From contig NZ_CP147012.1 in assembly GCF_037126285.1 (NCBI RefSeq), positions 3,742,676-3,806,675 on the forward strand: 64,000 nucleotides of DNA. The letters run 5' to 3'. The notes beneath the pieces were generated by a model. That model ran no database searches. It worked only from the letters and a program-made list of their open reading frames with translations, and was not told the origin of the DNA. Positions 17,100-26,168 of the stretch are shown in pieces. This stretch comes from Bernardetia sp. MNP-M8 (lineage in GTDB: Bacteria; Bacteroidota; Bacteroidia; Cytophagales; Bernardetiaceae). The first letter of the stretch is position 1, and each line of letters starts with the position of its first letter. A program made the translations under genes and the position numbers.

Positions 17100-19571
17100 A
17101 TGTCATCAAAATCAATCTTGAAAGAATTTTTCCTTTCATTGTGCCTTTCTTTTCAAACAGTAAAAAAAACGTCTTTTCTAATTCTTTTACTAGTAGCTTG
17201 CTTTTTTAGTATTCCTGTTTTTTCTCAAACTCCAACTACCAATTCTACCACAAAAAAGCATACAATTAGTGGTTTTGTTAGAGAAGTTGAAAGCTCTGAA
17301 ACACTTATCGGAGTAAGTATTTATAACCCAAAAACAAAACAAGGAACAGTTACAAATAGCTATGGTTTTTATTCACTTACATTACAAGAAGATACTGTTT
17401 CTTTGATTTATTCCTACATTGGTTATGAAGCACAAGCGCATCAAATTATTTTAGATAAAGATATTAATCTTGATATTTCTTTAGATTTTGACGAAGCTCT
17501 TGAAGCTGTTGTTATTGTTGCTGATAAAGATTCTGAACCAATTAGCGAGCAAGTACAGATGAGCCAAGTTAGTATTCCTGTCGAACAAATCAAAGATATT
17601 CCTGCACTTTTAGGAGAAAAAGATGTCATCAAAGCTCTCCAACTTTTACCTGGAGTTCAAGGTGGTACAGAAGGTAGTTCAGGACTTTATGTGCGAGGAG
17701 GAAATAATGACCAAAATTTAATTCTTTTAGATGAAGCTCCTGTTTATAACGCTTCACATTTATTTGGATTCTTTTCTGTTTTTAATGGGGATGCAATTAA
17801 GCAAGTCGAACTCACAAAAGGTGGTTTTCCTGCTCGTTATGGTGGGCGTTTGTCGTCTGTTTTGGATATGCGTTTGAAGGAAGGAAACAAAAATAAAGTT
17901 TCTGGAGAAGGTGGAATTGGTCTTATTTCTTCAAGGTTACTTTTGGAAGTTCCTGTAGTAAAAGACAAATCTTCTTTTATTATTTCTGGAAGAAGAACTT
18001 ATATTGATATTTTGACACGCCCACTTATGCCCAAAGACTTTACAGTAGGTTATTACTTTTATGATTTGAATGCTAAATTTAATTACGATTTTAGTAGAAA
18101 AGACAAGCTATTTGTTTCAGGCTATTTTGGTAGAGATAAATTCTATGCAAGAGATAATTATAGTTCCAATAATCAAAATGAGAGCTTTGAGTCAGGTATA
18201 AATTGGGGAAATGCAACGACAACAGTTCGTTGGAATCACTTATACAACAACAAATTATTTAGTAATATTTCTTTGATTTTCAGTGATTATAAGTTTCAAA
18301 TTTTTAGTGAAGACAATTACGACAATGAGAATTATTATTTAAAATATACTTCAAATATTCGTGATTATAGCCTAAAATACGATTGGACATATTATCCTTC
18401 TCCAAGTCATACAGTTCGTTTTGGAATGCAAAGTACGCTACATCGTTTTACACCAAGTGCATTTGTGATTAAAGAACCTGATTTCGAATATGATCCTTCT
18501 AGAAATACGAAATATGATGTTATCGAATCGGCTATTTATGTAGAAGATGATTGGCAAATAACTGATAAGTTTAGAGTAAACGCTGGTTTAAGATTGAGTA
18601 ATTTGTTAGATGTCAGTACCAAAAATAAAGACGAAGAAAACAAAAGTTATCATGGAATTGAACCACGAATAGCAGCAGCTTATCGACTTACATCTACACT
18701 TGCTTTGAAGGGTTCTTATGCACTAATGAATCAGTATATTCATCAACTTTCAAATACAGGAATCGGACTTCCAACAGATTTATGGGTGCCTTCAACAGCA
18801 AGAGTACAGCCTCAACAATCTCAACAAGTTGCAGCAGGAATAGCTAAAGATTTTAAAGAAACAGGGCTTACTCTTTCGGTAGAATCGTATTATAAAATTT
18901 CCAAAGATGTAATTGGCTACAAAGAAGGCGCAAATTTTCTTCTTATAGACGATCCTTATAGTTCTGAATCTTTTGATTGGCAAGATGCTATCACTCGTGG
19001 AAAAGGGCGTGCTTATGGATTAGAAATCTTGTTACAAAAAAAGAAAGGTAAATTTACAGGTTGGGTAGGATATACACTTGCCAAAACAGAACAGCAATTT
19101 GATGATTTGAATAATTCTAAGTGGTTTTCTCCTCGTTTTGATATTCGTCATGATTTTTCTATTACAGGAAGTTATAAAATCAATGATAAAATTAATCTTT
19201 CTGCTAACTGGGTTTTTCGTACTGGTGCGCCTGTTACGATGCCTAAAAATTCGTTTAATCCTTTTACTCACTCTCCTAATGTTGAAGGTGTAAATAATTA
19301 TAATTTTATTAGTTCAGTAGCTAATTATGGAGAAAAGAATAGTTTCAGAATGCAAAATTATAATCGTTTGGATATAGCTGCACAATTCAAAAAAGAAAAA
19401 AAATGGGGTGTCAGAACGTGGGAAGTCGGTGTTTATAATGCGTATAGTCGTATGAATCCATTTTTCTATATACTCAATAGTCAAAATGAGGCTGGAGAAA
19501 ATGTAGAAACTGTGCAAAAAGTTGCTCTCTTTCCTATTATTCCTTCTATTACTTATAATTTTAAATTCTAA
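17100..19571 (+). CDS. TonB-dependent outer-membrane receptor with carboxypeptidase-regulatory-like domain
   Basis: This is an energy-coupled outer-membrane importer of the SusC-like kind. Starting at 17100 (MSSKSILKEFF) gives an extended signal region with the hydrophobic core SFLILLLVACFFSIPVFSQT; the in-frame Met at 17058 would add 14 residues. A CarboxypepD_reg-like beta-sandwich (HTISGFVREVESSETLIGVSI) is followed by the plug domain (QLLPGVQGGTEGSSGLYVRGG, then LDEAPVYNASHLFGFFSVFN) and a large barrel ending in the aromatic sequence ITYNFKF, as expected for Bam-inserted barrels. It is followed within 22 bases by a DUF4249 lipoprotein, a pairing common in Bacteroidota. The substrate is unknown; absence of a SusD partner argues against classic glycan uptake. 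Confidence 0.93.
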   Translation: MSSKSILKEFFLSLCLSFQTVKKTSFLILLLVACFFSIPVFSQTPTTNSTTKKHTISGFVREVESSETLIGVSIYNPKTKQGTVTNSYGFYSLTLQEDTVSLIYSYIGYEAQAHQIILDKDINLDISLDFDEALEAVVIVADKDSEPISEQVQMSQVSIPVEQIKDIPALLGEKDVIKALQLLPGVQGGTEGSSGLYVRGGNNDQNLILLDEAPVYNASHLFGFFSVFNGDAIKQVELTKGGFPARYGGRLSSVLDMRLKEGNKNKVSGEGGIGLISSRLLLEVPVVKDKSSFIISGRRTYIDILTRPLMPKDFTVGYYFYDLNAKFNYDFSRKDKLFVSGYFGRDKFYARDNYSSNNQNESFESGINWGNATTTVRWNHLYNNKLFSNISLIFSDYKFQIFSEDNYDNENYYLKYTSNIRDYSLKYDWTYYPSPSHTVRFGMQSTLHRFTPSAFVIKEPDFEYDPSRNTKYDVIESAIYVEDDWQITDKFRVNAGLRLSNLLDVSTKNKDEENKSYHGIEPRIAAAYRLTSTLALKGSYALMNQYIHQLSNTGIGLPTDLWVPSTARVQPQQSQQVAAGIAKDFKETGLTLSVESYYKISKDVIGYKEGANFLLIDDPYSSESFDWQDAITRGKGRAYGLEILLQKKKGKFTGWVGYTLAKTEQQFDDLNNSKWFSPRFDIRHDFSITGSYKINDKINLSANWVFRTGAPVTMPKNSFNPFTHSPNVEGVNNYNFISSVANYGEKNSFRMQNYNRLDIAAQFKKEKKWGVRTWEVGVYNAYSRMNPFFYILNSQNEAGENVETVQKVALFPIIPSITYNFKF

Positions 19572-19593
19572 AAATCTTAATTCTAAATTTATT

Positions 19594-20469
19594 GTGAAAA
19601 ATATCATAAAATCAATTTTATTTATCTTAATCAGCCTTTTTTTACTTCCAAGTTGTGGTGATTTTTTGGAAGATGTCGATGTGAAAGGTGATAATGAAAT
19701 TGCCGTCGTAGGATTTATTTCTCCAGATGATTCGCTTGTTCAGGTTGCCCTTTATAGAGCTATTGGAATTGGACAAGAAAGAAATGAAGAGGAAGGAGAA
19801 GACTATATTCAAAATGCTGTAGTTCGTATTTCAGATGGTCAAAATAGCTATGTAATGAATTATGGGAAAAATCCTTATGGCTTTGAGGATTTGGGAAATG
19901 GTTATTTTAACTATTCTTTTGAGAAACCTCAATTTACTTATCAAATCGAAAATTCTATATTGAATGTAAGTGAAGGAAAAACATACACTTTAGAAATAGA
20001 AACTGATAAAGGCGAAAAATTGAGTGCAAAGTGTACTGTTCCTGTTGGAAAAGTAACTCCTATTGTGAATCTAACAAAATTCAATGAGCAAGAATATAAT
20101 TATGAAGCTCAATGGGAAGATAATTTCAATACAACAAATTATTACAGACTGGAAGCCTATCAACCTTCTGGTGGAACTGGACAAACTAGAACTTTGTATT
20201 TTGAGAACAATTATTTTAAAAGCCAAGAAGGACGCAACACTATAACCTATAAACCAGAAGATAAAATTTATTTTTATGACTATCCTTATGTTACAACTTA
20301 CTTGATGAAAACAGATGAAAATTATTATCGTTATCACAAATCAGTAGAAGATGCTTATAATAATGAAGGAAACCCATTTGGTGAACCAATTATTATTCAT
20401 TCAAATATCAAAAATGGAATTGGTTGTTTTGGAGCTTATATTATTGCTAAAGTAATTACAAGAAACTAA
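19594..20469 (+). CDS. DUF4249 outer-membrane lipoprotein, partner of the TonB receptor
   Basis: The protein is read from a GTG at 19594 (VKNIIKSILFILISLF), which gives a textbook lipoprotein signal with lipobox LLPSC at the Cys before GDFLEDVD. The frame is open further upstream to 19522 inside the receptor gene, but those residues would bury the signal peptide. The body matches DUF4249: an opening AVVGFISPDDSLVQVALYRA, an NAVVRISDGQNSYVM strand and a TYTLEIETDKGEKLSA block, an Ig-like beta fold followed by a second domain. Such proteins are found next to SusC-like receptors and are thought to help them at the cell surface. About 290 residues. A terminator follows, so the pair forms a two-gene operon. 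Confidence 0.85.
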   Translation: MKNIIKSILFILISLFLLPSCGDFLEDVDVKGDNEIAVVGFISPDDSLVQVALYRAIGIGQERNEEEGEDYIQNAVVRISDGQNSYVMNYGKNPYGFEDLGNGYFNYSFEKPQFTYQIENSILNVSEGKTYTLEIETDKGEKLSAKCTVPVGKVTPIVNLTKFNEQEYNYEAQWEDNFNTTNYYRLEAYQPSGGTGQTRTLYFENNYFKSQEGRNTITYKPEDKIYFYDYPYVTTYLMKTDENYYRYHKSVEDAYNNEGNPFGEPIIIHSNIKNGIGCFGAYIIAKVITRN

Positions 20470-20490
20470 TAATTTCTTTTTTCATCTTAT

Positions 20491-20538
20491 AAAAACCGTT
20501 TAAAAATCTTTGAATGAAGAGTTTTGAACGGTTTTTTT
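20491..20538 (+). terminator. Terminator after the TonB receptor operon
   Basis: AAAAACCGTTTAAAA (20491-20505) pairs with TTTTGAACGGTTTTT (from 20522), followed by further T residues. It lies 22 bases behind the DUF4249 stop. Confidence 0.85.
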
Positions 20539-20669
20539 ATGATTTACTCAATAGAAACAATTCTAAAATGTAAAATAAATTTTACAAAAAGACAACTAAA
20601 ATTTACTTTTTGACGTTATAACTTTACAATTCAGATTTTAATTATTTCTAAACTCAAACTACCTTAATT

Positions 20670-21113
20670 ATGAACATCACTCAAATTTGTGAAAACGAAC
20701 AAAAATCAGCGAACAATTTTAAACTTTTGCCTCATTCTTTCAAAAATATTGGCTTTGCTGGTCTTATTCTTTCTGTTTTAGCCGTATTGTTTTTTCGTTT
20801 TGTAATGATTGATGCTACTACTTTACTTTCTGTTTCATCAAAATTAGTTCTTGTCTCTATGTTACTAATTTCTATTTCTAAAGAAAAAATAGAAGATGAA
20901 ATGATAAGTGAATTGAGAGTAAAATCGTATTCTTTTGCTTTTGTGATGGGCGTGGGTTATGCTTTAGCTATGCCTCTAATAGATTTTTTAGTGGATTCTG
21001 TTATTCAAATGAAACAAAGTGATTATACAGATATGAGTTCTGGAATCGTGCTTTGGTTCATGTTATTTGTTCAAATAGCTTACTTTCAATTGCTCAAAAA
21101 ACTTCAATCTTAA
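20670..21113 (+). CDS. Small multi-pass membrane protein, partner of the XRE regulator
   Basis: This is a 147-residue protein with four predicted membrane helices: about 27-47 (IGFAGLILSVLAVLFFRF), 50-68 (TTLLSVSSKLVLVSMLLIS), 87-108 (YSFAFVMGVGYALAMPLIDF) and 124-143. A charged loop KEKIEDEMISELRVKS lies in the cytoplasm. The next gene, 26 bases on, is a 74-residue XRE-type regulator. Membrane proteins with this EDEMISELR loop next to a small HTH protein are common in Firmicutes and Bacteroidota, but their function is not established. The pair stands alone between two terminators. No better assignment can be made. Confidence 0.75.
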   Translation: MNITQICENEQKSANNFKLLPHSFKNIGFAGLILSVLAVLFFRFVMIDATTLLSVSSKLVLVSMLLISISKEKIEDEMISELRVKSYSFAFVMGVGYALAMPLIDFLVDSVIQMKQSDYTDMSSGIVLWFMLFVQIAYFQLLKKLQS

Positions 21114-21139
21114 ATTACTTATTCTAAATTTCTAAGAAA

Positions 21140-21364
21140 ATGGAATTACAAATAGATGCAGCCATGAAAAACACACTAAAAGTAGAACGGGCAATTTTGA
21201 ATATTACACAGGAAGAACTCGCTCAAAAAATAGGAGTTTCTAGACAAACAATAAGTTCGATAGAAAAAAATAAATATGTTCCTTCTACTGTTTTAGCTTT
21301 AAAATTGTCTCAATTATTCGAAAAATCAGTCAATGAAATCTTTGTATTAGATGAAGATGATTAA
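21140..21364 (+). CDS. XRE-family helix-turn-helix transcriptional regulator
   Basis: This is a 74-residue DNA-binding protein consisting of one HTH_3 domain: ITQEELAQKIGVSRQTISSIEKNKYVPS, the typical Cro/C1 helix-turn-helix, then ALKLSQLFEKSVNEIFVLD. The start could also be the Met at 21164 (MKNTLKVERAILN), which would give the usual length of about 66 residues and is equally plausible; neither start has a clear ribosome-binding site. It probably regulates itself and the membrane protein before it. It is followed by a strong terminator. Confidence 0.9.
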   Translation: MELQIDAAMKNTLKVERAILNITQEELAQKIGVSRQTISSIEKNKYVPSTVLALKLSQLFEKSVNEIFVLDEDD

Positions 21365-21385
21365 ACTAAAAAAATCCGTCAAAAA

Positions 21386-21430
21386 CAAACTTTCAAAACT
21401 TTCAATTTTATTTGAAAGTTTGTTTTTTTT
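21386..21430 (+). terminator. Terminator after the XRE gene
   Basis: CAAACTTTCAAA (21386-21397) pairs perfectly with TTTGAAAGTTTG (21411-21422), followed by eight T residues. Confidence 0.88.
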
Positions 21431-21441
21431 GTGTATATTTG
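21411..21441 (+). promoter_or_regulatory. Promoter overlapping the terminator, for the 21486 gene
   Basis: TTTG at 21411-21414 and TATATTTG at 21434-21441 are 19 bases apart, matching the Bacteroidota -33/-7 pattern. The start codon of the next gene is 45 bases downstream. Confidence 0.55.
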
Positions 21442-21485
21442 TTTCAATTAGATTATAAAATCAGCAAATAATTGAATCAACTTTT

Positions 21486-21875
21486 ATGAAAACTAAAAAT
21501 ATATTTTGGCTACTAGCAGGAATTCTGAATTTATTTACAGCATTACTTCACACATTTGGAGGGCAAGTAGGATTAATAAATCCTTTACTCTCAAGTAATT
21601 TGGATAATCAAGTTCAGACTGAATTTCTTGGTGTTTGGCATATGATAACTTTGTTTTTATTTTTTACTTCTGCTGTTTTTATAAAGAATTATTTTGCACC
21701 CAAAGAAGAATGTAGAGTAATAATTCAGTTTATTAGTTATGTCTATTTTTTGTTTTCTATTTCTTTTATTGCAGTAAGTTTTATGAATCAACTACTTGCT
21801 CCTCAATGGACTTTATTATTACCTATCGGGATTTTGGGATTAATTGGAGTCAAAAAATATAAGTTAGCTCACTAA
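21486..21875 (+). CDS. Hypothetical four-helix membrane protein
   Basis: This is a 129-residue, very hydrophobic protein with four membrane helices: IFWLLAGILNLFTALLHTFG (near the start), MITLFLFFTSAVFI, FISYVYFLFSISFIAVSF and WTLLLPIGILGLIGV. The conserved-looking His22 and Gly in the first helix (LLHTFGG) and WH in the second (GVWHM) recall small uncharacterised Bacteroidota membrane proteins. It is followed 17 bases later by a sugar-epimerase-like gene and is probably transcribed with it from the promoter at 21411-21441. No function can be given. Confidence 0.78.
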   Translation: MKTKNIFWLLAGILNLFTALLHTFGGQVGLINPLLSSNLDNQVQTEFLGVWHMITLFLFFTSAVFIKNYFAPKEECRVIIQFISYVYFLFSISFIAVSFMNQLLAPQWTLLLPIGILGLIGVKKYKLAH

Positions 21876-21892
21876 AAATCAATTTAAAAAAA

Positions 21893-22789
21893 ATGGGAAA
21901 CGAATCATTATATAAAAAAATAGTTTTGGCAGGAGGGACTGGTTTTGTAGGTAAATATTTACAAAAGAAGTTTTCAGAATTAGGCTATGAAGTGATAATT
22001 ATTGCAAGAAATACATCTGTAAATTGGAAAAATCCAGATGAAATAACAGAAGCATTAGAACATGCTGAAATGCTAGTAAATCTAGCAGGAAAATCTGTCG
22101 ATTGTCGCTACAATGAAAAAAATAAAAATGAGATTCTGCTTTCAAGAACAGAAACGACCAAAATTTTAGGAGAAGCTATCAAGAATTGTAAATTTCCACC
22201 TAAAATATGGTTTAATTCTAGCACAGCTACTATTTACAGGCACGCAGAAGATAGAGCCATGACAGAAAAAGAAGGAGAAATAGGAACAGGTTTTTCGGTC
22301 GGAATTGCAACAGCTTGGGAAAAAGAATTTTTTTCTTTTGGATTAGAAAGAACAAGAAAAATTGCGCTCCGAATGGCAATTATCTTGGGTAAAGATGGAG
22401 GTGTAATTCCTGCTTATAAAAATATAGTCCGTTTTGGTTTGGGAGGAAAACAAGGAAATGGAAATCAGATGTTTAGTTGGCTACATATTCACGATTTATA
22501 TAGAATAATTTTATTTTTACAAGAAAATGAAAATTTAGAAGGTGTTTTTAATTGCTCTTCTCCGAATCCTGTAAAAAATACAGAGTTAATGAGAATTTTT
22601 AGAGAAAAAATGAAAATACCTTTCGGAATGCCGACACCAAAACTTTTGTTAGAAATTGGAGCTTTTTTCATTCGAACAGAAACCGAATTACTTTTGAAAA
22701 GCCGTTGGGTAATTCCTCAAAGATTACAAGATGAAGGTTTTAAGTTTGATTATCCAAATTTAGGAAAGGCTATTGAGCAAACTGTTTGA
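21893..22789 (+). CDS. TIGR01777 family oxidoreductase (NAD-dependent epimerase-like)
   Basis: This is a 298-residue protein of the extended SDR fold. The N-terminal VLAGGTGFVGKYLQKKFSEL is the GxxGxxG NAD(P)-binding loop with a Lys after it; ARNTSVNW, LVNLAGKSVD and the NSSTATIY segment follow in the expected order for TIGR01777. The C-terminal LLKSRWVIPQRLQDEGF is the DUF1731 cap seen in this family. Its biochemical role is unknown; relatives include YfcH and cell-division-inhibitor-like proteins such as SulA homologues, but a link to division is not shown here. Full length. Confidence 0.9.
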   Translation: MGNESLYKKIVLAGGTGFVGKYLQKKFSELGYEVIIIARNTSVNWKNPDEITEALEHAEMLVNLAGKSVDCRYNEKNKNEILLSRTETTKILGEAIKNCKFPPKIWFNSSTATIYRHAEDRAMTEKEGEIGTGFSVGIATAWEKEFFSFGLERTRKIALRMAIILGKDGGVIPAYKNIVRFGLGGKQGNGNQMFSWLHIHDLYRIILFLQENENLEGVFNCSSPNPVKNTELMRIFREKMKIPFGMPTPKLLLEIGAFFIRTETELLLKSRWVIPQRLQDEGFKFDYPNLGKAIEQTV

Positions 22790-22888
22790 TGATTTGTACC
22801 ATTATTTTTTTAATAAAAAGAACATAAATAAAATGTTTTCAGTATAATGAATGACTAATCATGACTTCCAATAAAATCAACTTTCATT

Positions 22889-23341
22889 ATGCTTACTTCA
22901 GAAATAAAAAACTATATAGACAAAAGTGTTCTTTGTTGGCTTGCAACGGCTGATAAAGATAACATGCCTAATGTTTCTCCCAAAGAGATATTTACTTTCT
23001 ATAAAGACAATTATATCATCATTGCAAATATTGCCTCTCCTCAGAGTGTCGTTAATATTGTGCAAAATCCAAATGTATGTGTTAGTTTTATTGATGTTTT
23101 CGTTCAGAAAGGATTTCAAATAAAAGGAAAGGCAAGTATTATCAAAAAATCAGATGTAGAATTTGAAGAATTAGAAAGACCTTTAATTGAAATGACAAAA
23201 GGAAAGTATCCTTTTTCTACAGTTATAAAAATCAAACTAGAGAAGATAAAGAAAATAATTGCTCCTAGTTATATAGTTTTTCCTGAAACTACCGAAAAAG
23301 AACAGATAGAAAATGCAAAGAAACTCTACAATTCAAAATAA
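22889..23341 (+). CDS. Pyridoxamine 5'-phosphate oxidase-family flavin/F420-type binding protein
   Basis: This is a 150-residue single split-barrel domain. It opens with SVLCWLATADKDNMPNVSPKEIFTF, the usual beta-alpha entry of the family, followed by IIIANIASPQSVVNIVQNPNVCVSF and KGKASII. Such proteins bind FMN or a related cofactor; the substrate is unknown. It overlaps the beginning of the downstream hydrolase's longer possible frame, but the true hydrolase start at 23346 leaves a 4-base gap. Likely co-transcribed with it. Confidence 0.85.
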   Translation: MLTSEIKNYIDKSVLCWLATADKDNMPNVSPKEIFTFYKDNYIIIANIASPQSVVNIVQNPNVCVSFIDVFVQKGFQIKGKASIIKKSDVEFEELERPLIEMTKGKYPFSTVIKIKLEKIKKIIAPSYIVFPETTEKEQIENAKKLYNSK

Positions 23342-23345
23342 AAGT

Positions 23346-24191
23346 ATGCAAAAACTCAAAAAAATATTCCTCTGGTTAGTCGGAATCTTGGCTAGTTTGT
23401 ATCTACTGCTTTGCATTTCAGTTTATTTTTTTCAAGAAAAGCTATTGTTTTTCCCTAGCAAATTAGAAAAAAACTATGTCTTTGATTTTAAAAATAAACA
23501 TGAAGAGATAACAATTCCCACAAACGATAATATTCATCTTCATGGAGTTTTATTTCATTCCAAAAATGTGGAAAATTCTATATCTGAAACGAAAAAACTT
23601 GTTTTTTATCTTCATGGAAATGTAGGTGCTGTTAGTTCTTGGAAAAGTGTTGCTGATGTTTATACAGGCTTAGGCTATGATTTATTTATCTTAGATTATA
23701 GAGGATATGGAAAAAGTGAAGGCGAGATACACAGTCAAGAACAGTTTTTTAGTGATGTACAGACAGCTTACAACTTTGTCAGAAAAGAAAAAAAGTATGA
23801 TGAAAAAAATATAGTTGTTGTTGGTTATTCTGTCGGAACGGCTTCGGCTGCCCTGCTTGCTAGTCAGAATAATCCAAAAGCTCTTATTCTACAAGCTCCT
23901 TATTTTAGTATAACTGATATGACACAACGAACTTATCCTTTTTTGCCGACTTTTTTATTAAAATATGAATTCAGAACGGCTGAGTTTCTCTCAAAAACGA
24001 ATGTTCCTACCACTATTTTTCATGGCACAAACGACAGAGTAATTCCGTATGAGTCTTTAGAAATGATAAAAGAATATTTAGTTAAAAATAATAAATTAGA
24101 TAATTTCAATTTTATTACTTTACAGAATCAAGGACATGGAGCAATTCATCGTAATCCTGTTTTTTTAAGAAAAATAAAGGAAATTTTATAA
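23346..24191 (+). CDS. Membrane-anchored alpha/beta hydrolase (Bem46/ABHD13-like)
   Basis: This is a 281-residue alpha/beta hydrolase beginning at the Met at 23346; the longer frame from 23313 overlaps the previous gene and is disfavoured. A hydrophobic anchor lies near residues 6-27 (FLWLVGILASLYLLLCISVYFF). The catalytic core is complete: LVFYLHGNVG (oxyanion), ILDYRGYGKSEG, the nucleophile elbow GYSVGTASA, an acid in FHGTNDRVIP and the His in QNQGHGAIH. Such proteins are serine hydrolases of unknown substrate. It is the last gene before a MITE-like repeat. Confidence 0.9.
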   Translation: MQKLKKIFLWLVGILASLYLLLCISVYFFQEKLLFFPSKLEKNYVFDFKNKHEEITIPTNDNIHLHGVLFHSKNVENSISETKKLVFYLHGNVGAVSSWKSVADVYTGLGYDLFILDYRGYGKSEGEIHSQEQFFSDVQTAYNFVRKEKKYDEKNIVVVGYSVGTASAALLASQNNPKALILQAPYFSITDMTQRTYPFLPTFLLKYEFRTAEFLSKTNVPTTIFHGTNDRVIPYESLEMIKEYLVKNNKLDNFNFITLQNQGHGAIHRNPVFLRKIKEIL

Positions 24192-24382
24192 AAATATGAA
24201 TTTATTAGACCTAAAACAATCTTGATTATTTATGCTTTATAGCTTATCAAATAAAGATTATCACGGTTATTTTGTATAACAGTCTTCTAAACTTTGAATA
24301 GATAAAATGCTGCTTTTTGTGTTGAGATTTACAACTATAATGTCCTCACCAACGATTTACCACCCATGTCTAGTACTGTATA

Positions 24383-24486
24383 ACTGATGTTACGCAAAAG
24401 GCTGCTCTGTGTGCCACAGAGCAGGGTTGAAAAAAACTAAATCCGTGTTCTGTGGCACACAGAACACTAAACTGCGTAACATCAGT
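24383..24486. mobile_element. 104-bp MITE-like element with terminal inverted repeats
   Basis: 14-bp ends match perfectly in inverted orientation: ACTGATGTTACGCA (24383-24396) and TGCGTAACATCAGT (24473-24486). Inside are two related hairpins around CTGTGTGCCACAGAG and TTCTGTGGCACACAGAA. No open frame. It lies in a 338-base gene-free stretch (24192-24529) between the hydrolase and cutA in which I see nothing else except TA-rich flanks (TA at the left edge). Confidence 0.75.
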
Positions 24487-24529
24487 ACATAAAATATATA
24501 TTTTTAAATAAAATAATTCTGATACTATT

Positions 24530-24838
24530 TTGCCAAAACTCTTATTTTTTTATGTTCCTTGTAAAGATGAAAACGAAACTTTACATTTATCCAAACTACT
24601 TTTAGATAACAAATTAGTAGCCTGTACGAATTCAATGCCTATAAAAAGTTGTTATTTTTGGCAGGGAAATATGAAAAATGACAACGAACAAGTTTTGATT
24701 GCTAAAACATTGCCTGAAAAAATAAAACAGGTGAGTAATTTTTTAGAGCAACATCATTCTTATGACGTGGCATGTATTGCTTGTTGGGAAATAGAAGTAA
24801 ATGAGAATTATTTTGAATGGGCAAAGAATCAACTTTAA
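24530..24838 (+). CDS. cutA: CutA-like divalent cation tolerance protein
   Basis: This is a 102-residue protein that matches CutA over its length: a first strand LLFFYVPCKDENETLHLSKLLLDNKLVACTN, the core CYFWQGN and the later strand DNEQVLIAKT, and the segment SYDVACIACWEIEVNENYFEWAKN (CutA proteins usually have YDxPxI there; here Val-Ala replaces Pro). It is read from a TTG start at 24530; no in-frame ATG lies nearby upstream. CutA forms trimers in the cytoplasm; the link to copper tolerance is old and weakly supported. The MITE just upstream may have displaced the original promoter. Confidence 0.85.
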   Translation: MPKLLFFYVPCKDENETLHLSKLLLDNKLVACTNSMPIKSCYFWQGNMKNDNEQVLIAKTLPEKIKQVSNFLEQHHSYDVACIACWEIEVNENYFEWAKNQL

Positions 24839-25050
24839 AATTGATTTTTAAAATTATATATTTTTAGGGTATGTTTTTTTATAAAAACGAGTAAATTTGT
24901 AAAGATTATAAATTTGCAATTAAAAATAATCTCTTATTCAAGCATTCTGCTTGGAAACTCTTTTTGCATGCAAAATGCACACAAAAAGATAAAGCCTGAG
25001 ATAAAATCTTGTGCTAGAATTCTTCTTTTTATCAAGCCATTCCCTAAGAA

Positions 25051-26139
25051 ATGTATAAATTCTTTTCTAATAAATCATTATTTCTAAATTCTTTCCTCGT
25101 TTTATTCTTTCTTCTATTTATTCAGAACTTGGCTTTTGCACAAATTGGAGGAAAAACATCTTTAGAATTTATTAATCTTCCTACACATGCACGAGTAATT
25201 GGCTTGGGAGGAGCAAATATCACATCTCAAGATACTGGAGACCAACAAGATATAAATATGCACATCGAAAATCCTGCACTCCTTACTGAGCAAACACATG
25301 ACCGATTGTCATTGGCTTATTATGGATATTCAGCAGGAATTAGTAATGTAAATCTAGCTTATGGACATGATTTTAAAAAATTAGGACGTTTTTCAAATCT
25401 TGCTTTTTCATTTCAATATCTTGATTATGGAAACATTGAAAGCTATGATGCTTTGGGAAACTCTTTGGGAGAAATAAATGCTAGTGAATATAGTTTTGGA
25501 GTGAGTCATTCTCAAAAATTTGATGCCTTTCGGGTTGGTGGAACTTTGAAAATTGCAGGTTCGCAGCTTGCTGGATTCAATGCAACAGGCGTTTATGTGG
25601 ATTTGGGAGGAACACTAACACACCCAGACAAAGATTTGCGTTTTGGATTAGTTATGAATAACTTAGGTTTTCTGATTAGTAATTATTCACCTACTTCAGA
25701 ATATGAAATGCCTATGAATATTCTTTTGGGAGCTTCTTTAAAACCTGAAAAAATGCCTGTTCGTTTCTCATTGACATTACAACAGCTTTTTAGAAAAAAT
25801 ATTGTTTATAATGACCCTGCAAGAAGTACAACTTTAGATGCAAATGGACAAGTAGTGGTAGAAGAAACGAGTGTTATTGATAAAACACTTCGAAGAGTTG
25901 TTTTGGGAGCAGAAGTTATTTTTAGTAAGAATTTTAATGTTCGTGCAGGATATAATTTTTTGCGTCGTCGTGAGTTAGTCGTAACAGCTAGACCTGCTTT
26001 TGTAGGTTTTTCATTTGGTGGAGTTTTGCGTGTTCGTTCATTTGAATTTGCATATTCCCGTTCTTTGGCACATATTGCAGGAGGAACAAATAACTTTACA
26101 CTTACATTGGATACGAAAAAGTTATTTCGAAAAAATTAG
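25051..26139 (+). CDS. porQ: Type IX secretion system protein PorQ
   Basis: PorQ is an outer-membrane beta-barrel needed for the type IX secretion system. The 362-residue protein has a signal peptide (hydrophobic FLVLFFLLFIQNLAFAQ, cleaved after FAQ) and opens with FINLPTHARVIGLGGANITS, then the family's HIENPALLT, AGISNVNLAYGHD and GFNATGVYVDLGG segments and a C-terminal FNVRAGYNFLRRREL, ending in a Leu/Phe-rich final strand. The length is typical. Its presence shows that the organism uses type IX secretion; the gene sits between cutA and a DUF58 gene as a single transcription unit. Confidence 0.92.
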   Translation: MYKFFSNKSLFLNSFLVLFFLLFIQNLAFAQIGGKTSLEFINLPTHARVIGLGGANITSQDTGDQQDINMHIENPALLTEQTHDRLSLAYYGYSAGISNVNLAYGHDFKKLGRFSNLAFSFQYLDYGNIESYDALGNSLGEINASEYSFGVSHSQKFDAFRVGGTLKIAGSQLAGFNATGVYVDLGGTLTHPDKDLRFGLVMNNLGFLISNYSPTSEYEMPMNILLGASLKPEKMPVRFSLTLQQLFRKNIVYNDPARSTTLDANGQVVVEETSVIDKTLRRVVLGAEVIFSKNFNVRAGYNFLRRRELVVTARPAFVGFSFGGVLRVRSFEFAYSRSLAHIAGGTNNFTLTLDTKKLFRKN

Positions 26140-26168
26140 AATTTATTTGAAATTAAAATCATATTTTA

